From Bacilli bacterium (GTDB taxonomy: Bacteria; Bacillota_I; Bacilli_A; RFN20; CAG-288), in assembly GCA_900763245.1 (NCBI GenBank), contig CAAFJQ010000158.1, positions 1-6,221 on the forward strand: DNA of 6,221 nucleotides, read 5' to 3'. Of this stretch, positions 1 through 6,044 are shown in pieces. The notes under the pieces were generated by a model, which searched no databases, was not told the origin of the DNA, and saw only the letters and a program-made list of their open reading frames with translations. Position 1 is the stretch's first letter. Each line of letters opens with the position of its first letter. A program made the translations under genes and the position numbers.

Positions 1-202
1 AAAGCCAGCAATATTCATTTATTATACAAGATATATAAATAGCATCATAATCTATTCATTAATAATAGTGAATTTATATTTTAAAACCTCATCTTAAGAT
101 TTGAAGTTGTTTGCATATTCTAAAAAATAAATCAAAAAACACTGATACCGCTTTCATACGAAAGAACTGCGATTTCTCTTCCTTTTTCTTGTCTCGTTTT
201 TT
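1..202. other. AT-rich intergenic region, no supported gene
   Basis: This stretch is very AT-rich and has stop codons in all frames. Two frames are open from the left edge (to a TAG at 40-42 and to a TAA at 95-97), but the residues look like random AT-rich translation and I cannot call either the tail of a gene. A minus-strand ATG at 18-16 would run off the left edge, but it has no ribosome binding site. A small hairpin, CTTTC (151-155) with GAAAG (160-164), precedes a pyrimidine-rich run at 176-202; it is too weak to call a terminator. Nothing else is seen. Confidence 0.6.
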
Positions 203-208
203 TATAAT
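203..208 (+). promoter_or_regulatory. Probable -10 element of the transporter operon promoter
   Basis: A perfect TATAAT lies about 20 nt before the first base of the riboswitch P1 helix. Transcription would start near 214-217, a short leader before the aptamer, as expected for a riboswitch mRNA. The -35 position (about 180-185) is a pyrimidine run with little resemblance to TTGACA, so only the -10 is called. The second TATAAT at 235-240 belongs to the aptamer itself. Confidence 0.5.
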
Positions 209-228
209 GTGGGCGTTGAAGAAGTGAC

Positions 229-296
229 TATTCGTATAATTGCCCTAATCGGTGGGAAAGTCTCTACGCTGAACCGTAAATTCAGCACTACGAATA
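229..296 (+). ncRNA. Purine riboswitch aptamer, guanine/hypoxanthine type
   Basis: The three-way junction can be drawn directly. P1 is TATTCGTA (229-236) paired with TACGAATA (289-296), a perfect 8 bp. J1/2 starts with TAAT at 237-240. P2 pairs roughly 240-245 with 254-259, with one G-A mismatch, and its loop ends in GG (251-252). J2/3 is TCTCTAC (261-267), against the consensus TTTCTAC. P3 is GCTGAA (268-273) with TTCAGC (281-286), closed by the conserved loop CCGTAAA (274-280), whose CC can pair with the GG of the P2 loop. J3/1 is ACT (287-289). The specificity base, equivalent to C74 of the B. subtilis xpt aptamer, is C288, which indicates guanine or hypoxanthine rather than adenine (which would have U). 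It stands upstream of a nucleoside importer, so ligand binding most likely lowers expression. The family call is firm; the ligand is inferred from one base plus known structures. Confidence 0.94.
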
Positions 297-387
297 AAAC
301 TCCTTATTCTTCTTTTTAAATTCATTGGAGTTGTCGGGACTTTCTTTCTGACTTTGGTGGTTACAAGACCAAAAAAGGAGAAAGAAA
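297..387 (+). promoter_or_regulatory. Riboswitch expression platform, probably acting on translation initiation
   Basis: No classical terminator hairpin followed by a U-run is seen between the aptamer and the start codon. Instead, TTTCTTTCT (341-349) is complementary over 9 bases to AGAAAGAAA (379-387), which covers the end of the ribosome binding site and the spacer up to the ATG. A smaller stem, TTTGGT (353-358) with ACCAAA (368-373), sits inside it. GACTTTC (338-344) is also complementary over 7 bases to GAAAGTC (256-262), the 3' side of P2 and start of J2/3. The two pairings exclude each other and the second excludes the aptamer, as expected for an on/off switch. A further stem, AACTCC (298-303) with GGAGTT (327-332), follows the aptamer. 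These pairings were found by eye and not by energy calculation. Confidence 0.5.
374..387 (+). promoter_or_regulatory. Ribosome binding site of the BMP lipoprotein gene
   Basis: AAAGGAG (374-380) ends 7 nt before the ATG at 388, the normal distance. The adjacent purine-rich spacer is the part that can be masked by 341-349. Confidence 0.85.
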
Positions 388-1677
388 ATGAAAAAAGGTC
401 TCAAGTCTTTAAGTGTTGTGTTGCTTTCCGTCTTAGGTATGGTTGGCTGTGCTGGCAACAATGAATCTAGCAAAGGATCCGAAGTAAATCCGACTAGTTC
501 TTTCAAAGCTGGTTTTATTTTGATTGGTGATGAGAGCGAGGGTTATTCTGAAGCCCACATCAATGGTATCAATGCCGCCAAGAAAGCTTTGAATCTTACT
601 GATTCCCAGATTCTCATGAAGAAGAAAGTCGAAGAGAATGATGATGCTAAGAACGCTGCCGAAGATTTAGTCGCCAGCGGCTGCAACCTCATCATCTCCA
701 ATTCTTATGGACATCAGTCCTTCATGGCTGAAGTCGCTCAGGAATACCCGGATGTTCAGTTTGTTTCTGCTACCGGTGACTTTGCTTCTATCTCCGGTAT
801 CAACAACTTCTCCAATGCTTTCACAAACATCTATGAAGCCAGATATGTTTCTGGTATTGTCGGTGGCATGAAGTTAAAGGAACTCATCGACAGCCATAAG
901 CTTACCGATGCCAACAAAGATGGCGAAAACTACAAGATCGGTTATGTCGGTGCATACACTTATGCAGAAGTCATCTCCGGTTACACTGCCTTCTATCTCG
1001 GTGTCAAATCTGTTGTTTCCAATGTCACCATGAGCGTTGAATTCACTGACTCTTGGTTCGATATCGATAAAGAAGGAGCTGCTGCTGAGAACCTTGTCAA
1101 CCAGGGCTGCGTCATCATCGGTCAGCATGCTGACTCCACTGGTGCACCTAGCAAATGCGAAACACTTCTCAATAATGGAAAAACCTGCTATTCTGTCGGC
1201 TACAATGTCGATATGCTCTCTGTTGCTCCGAACGCTGCTCTTACTTCTTCTACCAACAATTGGGAAGTCTATTATGAGTATGCAATGAAGACTGCAATGG
1301 AAGGCAAAACGATCAAGACTGATTGGTCCGAAGGCTACAAGTCCTCTGCTGTCGGTATCACTAAATTAGGAACATCTGTCGCCAGCGGCACTGCTGAAGC
1401 GGTCGCTGCTGCTGAAAAGCAGATGAAGGAAGGAACATTCCATGTCTTTGATACCACTAAGTTCACTGTCAATAATCAGAAACTTACTTCTCATAAGCAT
1501 GATTTCTCCTTCATGGATTTCACTACAAATCCTGCAACTGTCGTCTATAAGGGAGAAAACCTTGAGACTGTCAAGACTGAAGGAAACGCTTCTTATGTCG
1601 AAGAGAGCGTTGTCCGTTCTGCTCCTTACTTTGATATCCACATCGATGGTATCAATTGGACAAACAAAACAAAGTAA
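388..1677 (+). CDS. BMP family ABC transporter substrate-binding lipoprotein (purine nucleoside type)
   Basis: This is the extracellular, membrane-anchored binding protein of the importer. It opens with a lipoprotein signal peptide: KK at 2-3, a hydrophobic core at 8-16 and lipobox MVGC with Cys21. Met at -3 of the lipobox is less common than Leu. A short Ser/Asn-rich linker follows, then a BmpA/PnrA-type periplasmic-binding fold. Visible hallmarks are GDESEGYSEAH (47-57), where Asp48 and Tyr53 probably line the nucleoside site; GCNLIISNSYGH (98-109), followed by the FVSATG strand; NAFTNIYEARYVSG; KIGYVGAYTYAEVISG; GCVIIGQHADSTGAP (240-254); and the C-terminal RSAPYFDIHIDGI (410-422). At 429 aa it is longer than compact members such as B. 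subtilis NupN (about 360 aa) and matches the longer Firmicutes subgroup. The ATG fits the ribosome binding site and signal peptide. It is first in the operon and directly under the riboswitch, which supports a guanosine/inosine-like ligand. The exact ligand is inferred. Confidence 0.95.
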   Translation: MKKGLKSLSVVLLSVLGMVGCAGNNESSKGSEVNPTSSFKAGFILIGDESEGYSEAHINGINAAKKALNLTDSQILMKKKVEENDDAKNAAEDLVASGCNLIISNSYGHQSFMAEVAQEYPDVQFVSATGDFASISGINNFSNAFTNIYEARYVSGIVGGMKLKELIDSHKLTDANKDGENYKIGYVGAYTYAEVISGYTAFYLGVKSVVSNVTMSVEFTDSWFDIDKEGAAAENLVNQGCVIIGQHADSTGAPSKCETLLNNGKTCYSVGYNVDMLSVAPNAALTSSTNNWEVYYEYAMKTAMEGKTIKTDWSEGYKSSAVGITKLGTSVASGTAEAVAAAEKQMKEGTFHVFDTTKFTVNNQKLTSHKHDFSFMDFTTNPATVVYKGENLETVKTEGNASYVEESVVRSAPYFDIHIDGINWTNKTK

Positions 1678-1694
1678 TTTTCAATGCTAGTTTT

Positions 1695-1725
1695 CAGGAG
1701 GGCAATTTGCCCTCCTGCTTTATTT
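1695..1725 (+). terminator. Intercistronic hairpin, probable partial terminator or mRNA stabiliser
   Basis: CAGGAGGGCA (1695-1704) and TGCCCTCCTG (1708-1717) form a perfect 10-bp GC-rich stem with a minimal loop, followed by CTTTATTT. The tail is only moderately U-rich, so termination is probably partial. Such hairpins between a binding-protein gene and the membrane-component genes commonly keep the binding protein in excess, by premature termination or by protecting the upstream mRNA end. The next gene has no convincing promoter of its own in the short gap, so read-through must occur. Confidence 0.72.
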
Positions 1726-1730
1726 AAAAA

Positions 1731-1742
1731 CAGGAGCGATTT
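1731..1742 (+). promoter_or_regulatory. Ribosome binding site of the ABC ATPase gene
   Basis: CAGGAG at 1731-1736 lies 6 nt before the ATG at 1743 and sets that start. It repeats the first six bases of the upstream hairpin, so the hairpin's 3' arm (CTCCTG, 1712-1717) is also complementary to it. Confidence 0.8.
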
Positions 1743-3263
1743 ATGCCATATCAAGTTCGTTTACACCATATCAGCAAACGCTTTGGAAATGTATATGCCA
1801 ACAAGGATGTCAATCTCACCATTTATCCCGGTGAGATTCTTTCTCTCTTAGGAGAGAACGGATCAGGAAAGACAACCCTGATGAATATGCTCTCCGGCAT
1901 TTATTACCCGGATGAAGGAAGAATCACCCTCGACCATAAGGTGATCCGCATTGCTTCTCCGAAAGATGCCTATCAATATGGAATCGGCATGGTTCATCAG
2001 CATTTCAAGTTGGTCGATACTTTTACGGCGGCTCAGAACATCGTCTTAGGTCTGAAAGGATCTTTCTTTCTTAATAGAAAGAAGATCAATGCGAAAATCA
2101 ATGAGATTGCAAAGAAATACGGATTCATCATTGATCCTGACAAGAAGATTTATGAGATGTCTGTCTCAGAAAAGCAGACGGTTGAAATCGTCAAGCTTTT
2201 ATATCGCGGTGTAAACATTCTCATCCTTGATGAACCGACAGCGGTTTTGACTCCTCAGGAGAGCGAAACGCTGTTCTCTGTTCTTCGTGCGATGAGAGAT
2301 GATGGGAAAGCGATTGTCATCATCACGCATAAGCTCAATGAAGTTTTATCTTTGTCCAATCGAGTTGCTATTTTAAGAAAAGGCGAAATGATTGGGTGCA
2401 TCGATACAAAAGATGCTAGCGAAGAGATTCTTACCGATATGATGGTCGGTCAGCATGTCCAGCTCGAGATCGATAGACCGGAGCCGACAAGAAGAAAGAA
2501 GAGAATCTCTGTCAGACATCTCACTACTTACAACGAAGAGCATGTCAAAACATTGGATGATGTCTCCTTTGACTGCTATACCGGCGAGATTTTAGGAATC
2601 GCCGGAATCGGCGGCAGCGGACAGAAGGCGCTTCTTGAAGCGATGTCCGGTCTTCAGAGATGCGAAAAGGGTTCTTCGATGATCTTCTCAAACGGTACGC
2701 TTGATGAAGAAATTGTCGGAAAGACACCTAAGCAGATCAAAAAGCTTGGCATTCGTCTTGCCTTTGTTCCGGAAGATAGACTTGGCATGGGCCTTGTCGG
2801 TGATATGGGAATGACTGGCAATATGCTTCTTCGCTGTTATGAGGATGGAAAAGATTTCTTCCTTCATACGAAAAAGCCGCATGATACAGCTGTTGAGGTC
2901 AAGAATCGATTGGAGGTTGTTACACCTTCTATCGATACTCCTGTCAGAACCCTCTCCGGCGGAAATGTTCAGAAAGTCTTAGTCGGAAGAGAAATCGCAT
3001 CTTCTCCTCGTCTTCTTCTTACTGCCTATGCGACACGCGGTCTTGATATCAATACTTCTTATCTCATCTACGATATTCTTAATGAACAAAAAAAGAAAGA
3101 AACAGCAATCATCTATGTCGGCGAAGACTTGGATGTCCTTCTTGCTTTATGCGATCGAATTCTTGTTCTTTGCGATGGAAAGGTATCCGGCGTTGTTGAT
3201 GCCAAAAAGACAGACAAGAAGACAATCGGTCAGATGATGGCCAAAGTGATGGGAGAAAACTGA
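1743..3263 (+). CDS. Double-domain ABC ATPase of the nucleoside importer (NupO/YufO, sugar-type fused ATPase family)
   Basis: A single 506-aa chain carries two nucleotide-binding domains, the arrangement typical of BMP/ribose-type importers, and powers transport at the inner face of the membrane. Domain 1 (about 4-235) has Walker A GENGSGKTT (37-45), Q-loop region MVHQHF, signature SVSEKQ (140-145), Walker B ILILDEP (159-165, catalytic Glu164) and switch His196 in IITHK. Domain 2 (about 253-500) has the degenerate Walker A GIGGSGQK (288-295), lacking the Lys-Thr pair as is normal for this family; FVPEDR; signature LSGGNVQK (404-411); TAYATRGLD (427-435) instead of the usual PTRGLD; and GEDLD in place of a switch His. 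One active and one degenerate site is the expected pattern. The altered residues are SVSEKQ (usual SVGEQQ), NVQK (usual NQQK) and YATRGLD. It ends in TGA one base before the next start, so the two are probably translationally coupled. Confidence 0.96.
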   Translation: MPYQVRLHHISKRFGNVYANKDVNLTIYPGEILSLLGENGSGKTTLMNMLSGIYYPDEGRITLDHKVIRIASPKDAYQYGIGMVHQHFKLVDTFTAAQNIVLGLKGSFFLNRKKINAKINEIAKKYGFIIDPDKKIYEMSVSEKQTVEIVKLLYRGVNILILDEPTAVLTPQESETLFSVLRAMRDDGKAIVIITHKLNEVLSLSNRVAILRKGEMIGCIDTKDASEEILTDMMVGQHVQLEIDRPEPTRRKKRISVRHLTTYNEEHVKTLDDVSFDCYTGEILGIAGIGGSGQKALLEAMSGLQRCEKGSSMIFSNGTLDEEIVGKTPKQIKKLGIRLAFVPEDRLGMGLVGDMGMTGNMLLRCYEDGKDFFLHTKKPHDTAVEVKNRLEVVTPSIDTPVRTLSGGNVQKVLVGREIASSPRLLLTAYATRGLDINTSYLIYDILNEQKKKETAIIYVGEDLDVLLALCDRILVLCDGKVSGVVDAKKTDKKTIGQMMAKVMGEN

Positions 3264-3264
3264 A

Positions 3265-4461
3265 ATGAAAGAGAAAATAAATCATGTTTTTCCTCTTCGT
3301 ATTGCTAAGCGCAACGATGTTACATGGAAAACAAAATTATCAAGCATCTCATTGACGATCGGTTCTGCTCTTTTGCTCTCTGTTCTTTTCTTATGGGTTG
3401 TCGGTATGAAGAATCCGCTCCCTGCCATCAAGTATATCTTCATGGGCAGCTTTGAAAACAAGATCAAATTCTGGGCCTTCATGAAAGAGCTTGTGCTTCT
3501 TCTTGGCATCGGTCTTGCCCTTGTTCCCGCCTATAAGATGAGATACTGGAATATCGGCGCTCAGGGACAGGTCCTCATCGGTGCGCTTATCACCTCTCTT
3601 TGTATGCTCAAGCTTCCTAATACCATCCCATCCTATGGTGTCATTCTGATCTCCTTTGTTTTATCGATGTTAGGCGGTGCTCTCTGGGCTTATATTCCAA
3701 GCATCTTCAAAGCGAAGTGGAACACCAATGAAACACTGTTTACACTGATGATGAACTATATCGCCATCGCTCTTGTTACATTCTGTGTCGATCGCTGGCG
3801 TGGTTCAAAAAGCTCTTTGGGAACGATCAATCCTTCGACAAAGAGAGGATGGGTTGATTTCAAGACAGGCGTCGGAAGTGTCGACAAGTTTGTCACAACC
3901 TATCTCAACAGCAGAGTCCTCATCCCTCTTCTTGTCGTTCTTGTCTTATGTGTCTTGATGTATTTCTACATCAAGAAGACAAAACACGGATATGAGATTC
4001 AGGTCATCGGCGATTCTGTCTCCACCGCCCGTTATACCGGTATCAATGTTTCCCATGTCATCAGGCGCACCTTGTTCTTAAGCGGTGCTGTCTGCGGATT
4101 GATGGGATTCTTCTACGTCTCCTGCTTCGATCACACCTTGTCTTCCACGACAAGCGGCGGATATGGATTTACGGCGGTTATCGTCTGCTGGTTATCCAAC
4201 TTCAATCCGTTTATCATGATTGGTTATTCGGCTCTTATCGTATTCTTGGACAAGGGAGCCAGAAACTTATCCAACGTCGCTTATGCCCCCGCCTTGAATG
4301 AATATTCGACGGAGTTCATCCTCTTTATCATCATTATCGCTATCATGCTGACAACCTTCTTTGTCAGATACCACATCGTTCTTACTGCTCATAAGAGCAA
4401 TAATAAACGATATATGAAGATACTGACAAAAGGACTGAAGACGGAGGTGTATCATGGTTGA
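3265..4461 (+). CDS. ABC importer permease 1 (NupP/YufP, BPD_transp_2 family)
   Basis: This is one of the two membrane subunits that form the substrate channel. The 398-aa chain has about nine to ten hydrophobic segments, beginning around 28-47 after a charged cytoplasmic N-terminus. Family marks are YWNIGAQGQVLIGA (94-107); the cytoplasmic loop GDSVSTARYTGINV (249-262), which resembles the GExxxAAxxAGI coupling loop that contacts the ATPase; the following SGAVCGLMG helix; and GGYGFTAVIV (298-307). The usual length is about 350 aa; the excess lies in the N-terminal extension and in a basic tail after the last helix (HKSNNKRYMKILTKGLK). The ATG lies 1 nt after the ATPase stop, with GGGAGA at 3251-3256 as the ribosome binding site inside that gene. 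The 3' end overlaps permease 2 by 8 nt. Confidence 0.95.
   Translation: MKEKINHVFPLRIAKRNDVTWKTKLSSISLTIGSALLLSVLFLWVVGMKNPLPAIKYIFMGSFENKIKFWAFMKELVLLLGIGLALVPAYKMRYWNIGAQGQVLIGALITSLCMLKLPNTIPSYGVILISFVLSMLGGALWAYIPSIFKAKWNTNETLFTLMMNYIAIALVTFCVDRWRGSKSSLGTINPSTKRGWVDFKTGVGSVDKFVTTYLNSRVLIPLLVVLVLCVLMYFYIKKTKHGYEIQVIGDSVSTARYTGINVSHVIRRTLFLSGAVCGLMGFFYVSCFDHTLSSTTSGGYGFTAVIVCWLSNFNPFIMIGYSALIVFLDKGARNLSNVAYAPALNEYSTEFILFIIIIAIMLTTFFVRYHIVLTAHKSNNKRYMKILTKGLKTEVYHG
4443..4453 (+). promoter_or_regulatory. Ribosome binding site of permease 2, inside the end of permease 1
   Basis: GGAGG at 4443-4447 is 6 nt before ATG 4454. It fixes that start, which overlaps the permease 1 stop (TGA 4459-4461) by 8 nt, so translation of the two channel subunits is probably coupled and balanced. 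Confidence 0.8.
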
Positions 4462-5443
4462 GAATATCTTGGCTTGGTTATCGATAGCTGTTGGTTTCGG
4501 TGCTATCTTAGCCTTATCCGGTTTAGGAGAAACCATCAATGAGAAGGTCGGACACCTCAATTTAGGTGTTCCGGGCATCATGTATTTCTCTGCAATCTGT
4601 GCTTATGTTTGCTGTATGTTCTATGAAAAAGACAATGAACATCCTATCGCAATCGTGACAATTCTGATTGCGCTTCTTGTCTCCTTTGCAGTCGGTATGC
4701 TCTTCGGTCTTATCTATTCAGTTGTCTGTGTGACTTTCAAATGCAATCAGAACGTCATGGGACTTGCGATTGCATCATTCGGTGTTGGTTTTGGTAAGTT
4801 CTTGTCTCTATCCTTAGGCTTAAGAGATTACAAGCTCTCCTTTGCTGGAAGTGTATTCAATCAGGGAATCCCTGTTCTGAAAGATATTCCGTATGTCGGT
4901 AGAGTTCTCTTCAATCACGGATTCATGACTTATGTTGCCCTTGTCTTTTGCATTATAGCCTATATCTTCTTCAAGAGGACAAGAGCTGGACTAAACCTCA
5001 GTGCGGTCGGCGAATCACCTGCCACTGCTGATGCTGCTGGTATCCGTGTCACCTTATACAAGTATGTAGCCACTTTGATCGGATGCGGATTCTGCGGGCT
5101 TGGCGGTATGACTTATGTCCTTGACTATACGCATGGCTTATGGTCGACAAACAACAACATCGAAGCGATTGGATGGTTGGCTGTCTGCCTGGTCATCTTT
5201 GTCACCTGGAGACCGATTCATCTTATTTGGGGTGCTCCGTTATTCGCTTTCTGCTATTGGGCTTATACCTACATTCCTGTTATGGTATCTTCTAAGTTCA
5301 ACTTTGTCGGATTCAACGATCTCCTTCAGATGCTTCCTTATCTTGTCACCATCATTATTCTTATCATCAACTCACTGAAAAAGAAAAAAGAAAATCAGCC
5401 GCCGCAGTCTTTGGGTGTTGCTTATTTCAGAGAAAATCGATAA
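4454..5443 (+). CDS. ABC importer permease 2 (NupQ/YufQ, BPD_transp_2 family)
   Basis: This is the second channel subunit, 329 aa, close to the usual 310-320 aa. Family marks are the N-terminal GLGETINEKVGHLNLGVPGIM (23-43), equivalent to the common ExxGxxNLGxEGxM motif but with Pro in place of the Glu; IPVLKDIPYVGRVLF in the external loop; the coupling loop VGESPATADAAGIRV (185-199); and the helix GCGFCGLGGMTYVLDY. A GWLAVCLVIFVTWRP segment corresponds to the late-family GxxxxAxxxxGxWxP region. About eight to nine membrane helices can be counted, and the protein ends with a Lys-rich cytoplasmic tail (KKKKENQ). It is the last gene of the operon and is followed within 5 nt by the terminator stem. 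The specific assignment to a nucleoside importer rests on the BMP protein and the riboswitch. Confidence 0.95.
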   Translation: MVENILAWLSIAVGFGAILALSGLGETINEKVGHLNLGVPGIMYFSAICAYVCCMFYEKDNEHPIAIVTILIALLVSFAVGMLFGLIYSVVCVTFKCNQNVMGLAIASFGVGFGKFLSLSLGLRDYKLSFAGSVFNQGIPVLKDIPYVGRVLFNHGFMTYVALVFCIIAYIFFKRTRAGLNLSAVGESPATADAAGIRVTLYKYVATLIGCGFCGLGGMTYVLDYTHGLWSTNNNIEAIGWLAVCLVIFVTWRPIHLIWGAPLFAFCYWAYTYIPVMVSSKFNFVGFNDLLQMLPYLVTIIILIINSLKKKKENQPPQSLGVAYFRENR

Positions 5444-5447
5444 ACGA

Positions 5448-5482
5448 AAATATAGGGAACGCGAGATGCGTTCCCTATATTT
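5448..5482. terminator. Bidirectional rho-independent terminator between convergent genes
   Basis: AAATATAGGGAACGC (5448-5462) and its exact complement (5468-5482) form a perfect 15-bp stem with a 5-nt loop, GAGAT. On the + strand the tail is TTTCATTCGTTTG. On the minus strand the stem's A/T end is followed by TTTTCGTTTA. It lies 4 nt after the permease 2 stop and touches the stop codon of the minus-strand lipoprotein gene, so it can end both transcripts. Confidence 0.88.
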
Positions 5483-5985
5483 CATTCGTTTGTCAAATCA
5501 GCATAGTTTCTGAAGTCTTCAATCGTTTTATAGTCGAAATCGATGATAATCTTAGAAACAATCTCTGGCATCTTACAAGAAGACACATTGATCCATTTCA
5601 CATCATGCTCGCTGTTAGTGACCTGATAGGAATTGGGATCGAATAAGGCATAGACGTTAGTGAACTGCTTCCCTTTCAGTTCATTGACGGATATGATTGT
5701 ATCTGCAGATGTGTAGATTTTGGTATCTTCGTTGATGACGCCGTGGAATCCATGGTCGGTGATGTTTCTATTTACAAAATAGTATTGCTTGTTCTCTTTG
5801 ACTAGCTCACCTTTGAACAGAATTGTCTGATAGGCGATCAACCAACCTCTTGCTATTCCTTTGCAGTAATAGGGTTCATTGGATGGGATGCTTTCATTTG
5901 TTTTTATCTCTTTATTGATCGGCTGAACGTTGTCACAGCCAAAGAGAGACAAGGAAAGGAAAAGAAACGGATAGATCTTTTTCAT
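5482..5985 (-). CDS. Small lipoprotein of unknown function
   Basis: I do not recognise a family. The 167-aa product has a clear lipoprotein signal: KK at 2-3, a hydrophobic stretch from 4 to 15 and lipobox LFGC with Cys17 as the lipidated residue. A polar Asn/Glu/Ser-rich linker (18-37) follows, then a compact domain of alternating hydrophobic and polar residues that looks beta-rich (GELVKENKQYYFVN, DTKIYTSADTIISV, GKQFTNVYALFDP). The domain carries Cys41 and Cys137, which could form a disulfide after export. TTGs are not needed: the ATG at 5985 is supported by AGAAGGA at 6000-5994 (8-nt spacing) and by the signal peptide. It is transcribed toward the importer operon, has its own promoter and shares the terminator. 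Nothing ties it to nucleoside uptake except position. Confidence 0.85.
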   Translation of the reverse strand: MKKIYPFLFLSLSLFGCDNVQPINKEIKTNESIPSNEPYYCKGIARGWLIAYQTILFKGELVKENKQYYFVNRNITDHGFHGVINEDTKIYTSADTIISVNELKGKQFTNVYALFDPNSYQVTNSEHDVKWINVSSCKMPEIVSKIIIDFDYKTIEDFRNYADLTNE

Positions 5986-5993
5986 GCTGATAG

Positions 5994-6000
5994 TCCTTCT
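5994..6000 (-). promoter_or_regulatory. Ribosome binding site of the minus-strand lipoprotein gene
   Basis: Read on the minus strand this is AGAAGGA, ending 8 nt before the ATG at 5985. It decides the start of the lipoprotein. Confidence 0.7.
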
Positions 6001-6044
6001 ATAATATCAATCATTGTGTTGGTGATTCGCGTAAATCCACTCCA

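Noticed and set aside
1..97. Open frames at the left edge as the tail of an upstream gene, or a minus-strand gene starting at 18
   Set aside because: The residues look like translated AT-rich spacer, the frames are short, and the minus-strand ATG has no ribosome binding site and in-frame stops directly upstream.
235..240. TATAAT as a second promoter -10
   Set aside because: It is the P1 end and J1/2 of the purine aptamer, where this motif is conserved, and no -35 lies at the right distance.
229..296. Adenine riboswitch
   Set aside because: The base that reads the ligand is C288; adenine aptamers have U there.
288..506. Minus-strand 72-codon open frame across the leader and lipoprotein start
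   Set aside because: It lies opposite the riboswitch platform and the start of the lipoprotein gene, has no ribosome binding site, and its composition simply mirrors those sequences.
874..1641. Open frames on either strand inside the lipoprotein gene
   Set aside because: They are shadows of a clear 429-aa gene, without ribosome binding sites or recognisable domains.
1695..1725. Full terminator ending the operon after the lipoprotein gene
   Set aside because: The U-run is interrupted, the next three genes complete the same transporter, and no convincing promoter lies in the 25 nt before the ATPase gene.
2545..3237. Open frames inside the ATPase gene
   Set aside because: The real frame carries all ABC motifs in order; the others are low-complexity by-products.
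4267..4581. Minus-strand 104-codon frame over the permease junction
   Set aside because: Both permeases are strongly supported on the + strand in this stretch, and their 8-nt overlap is typical for the family.
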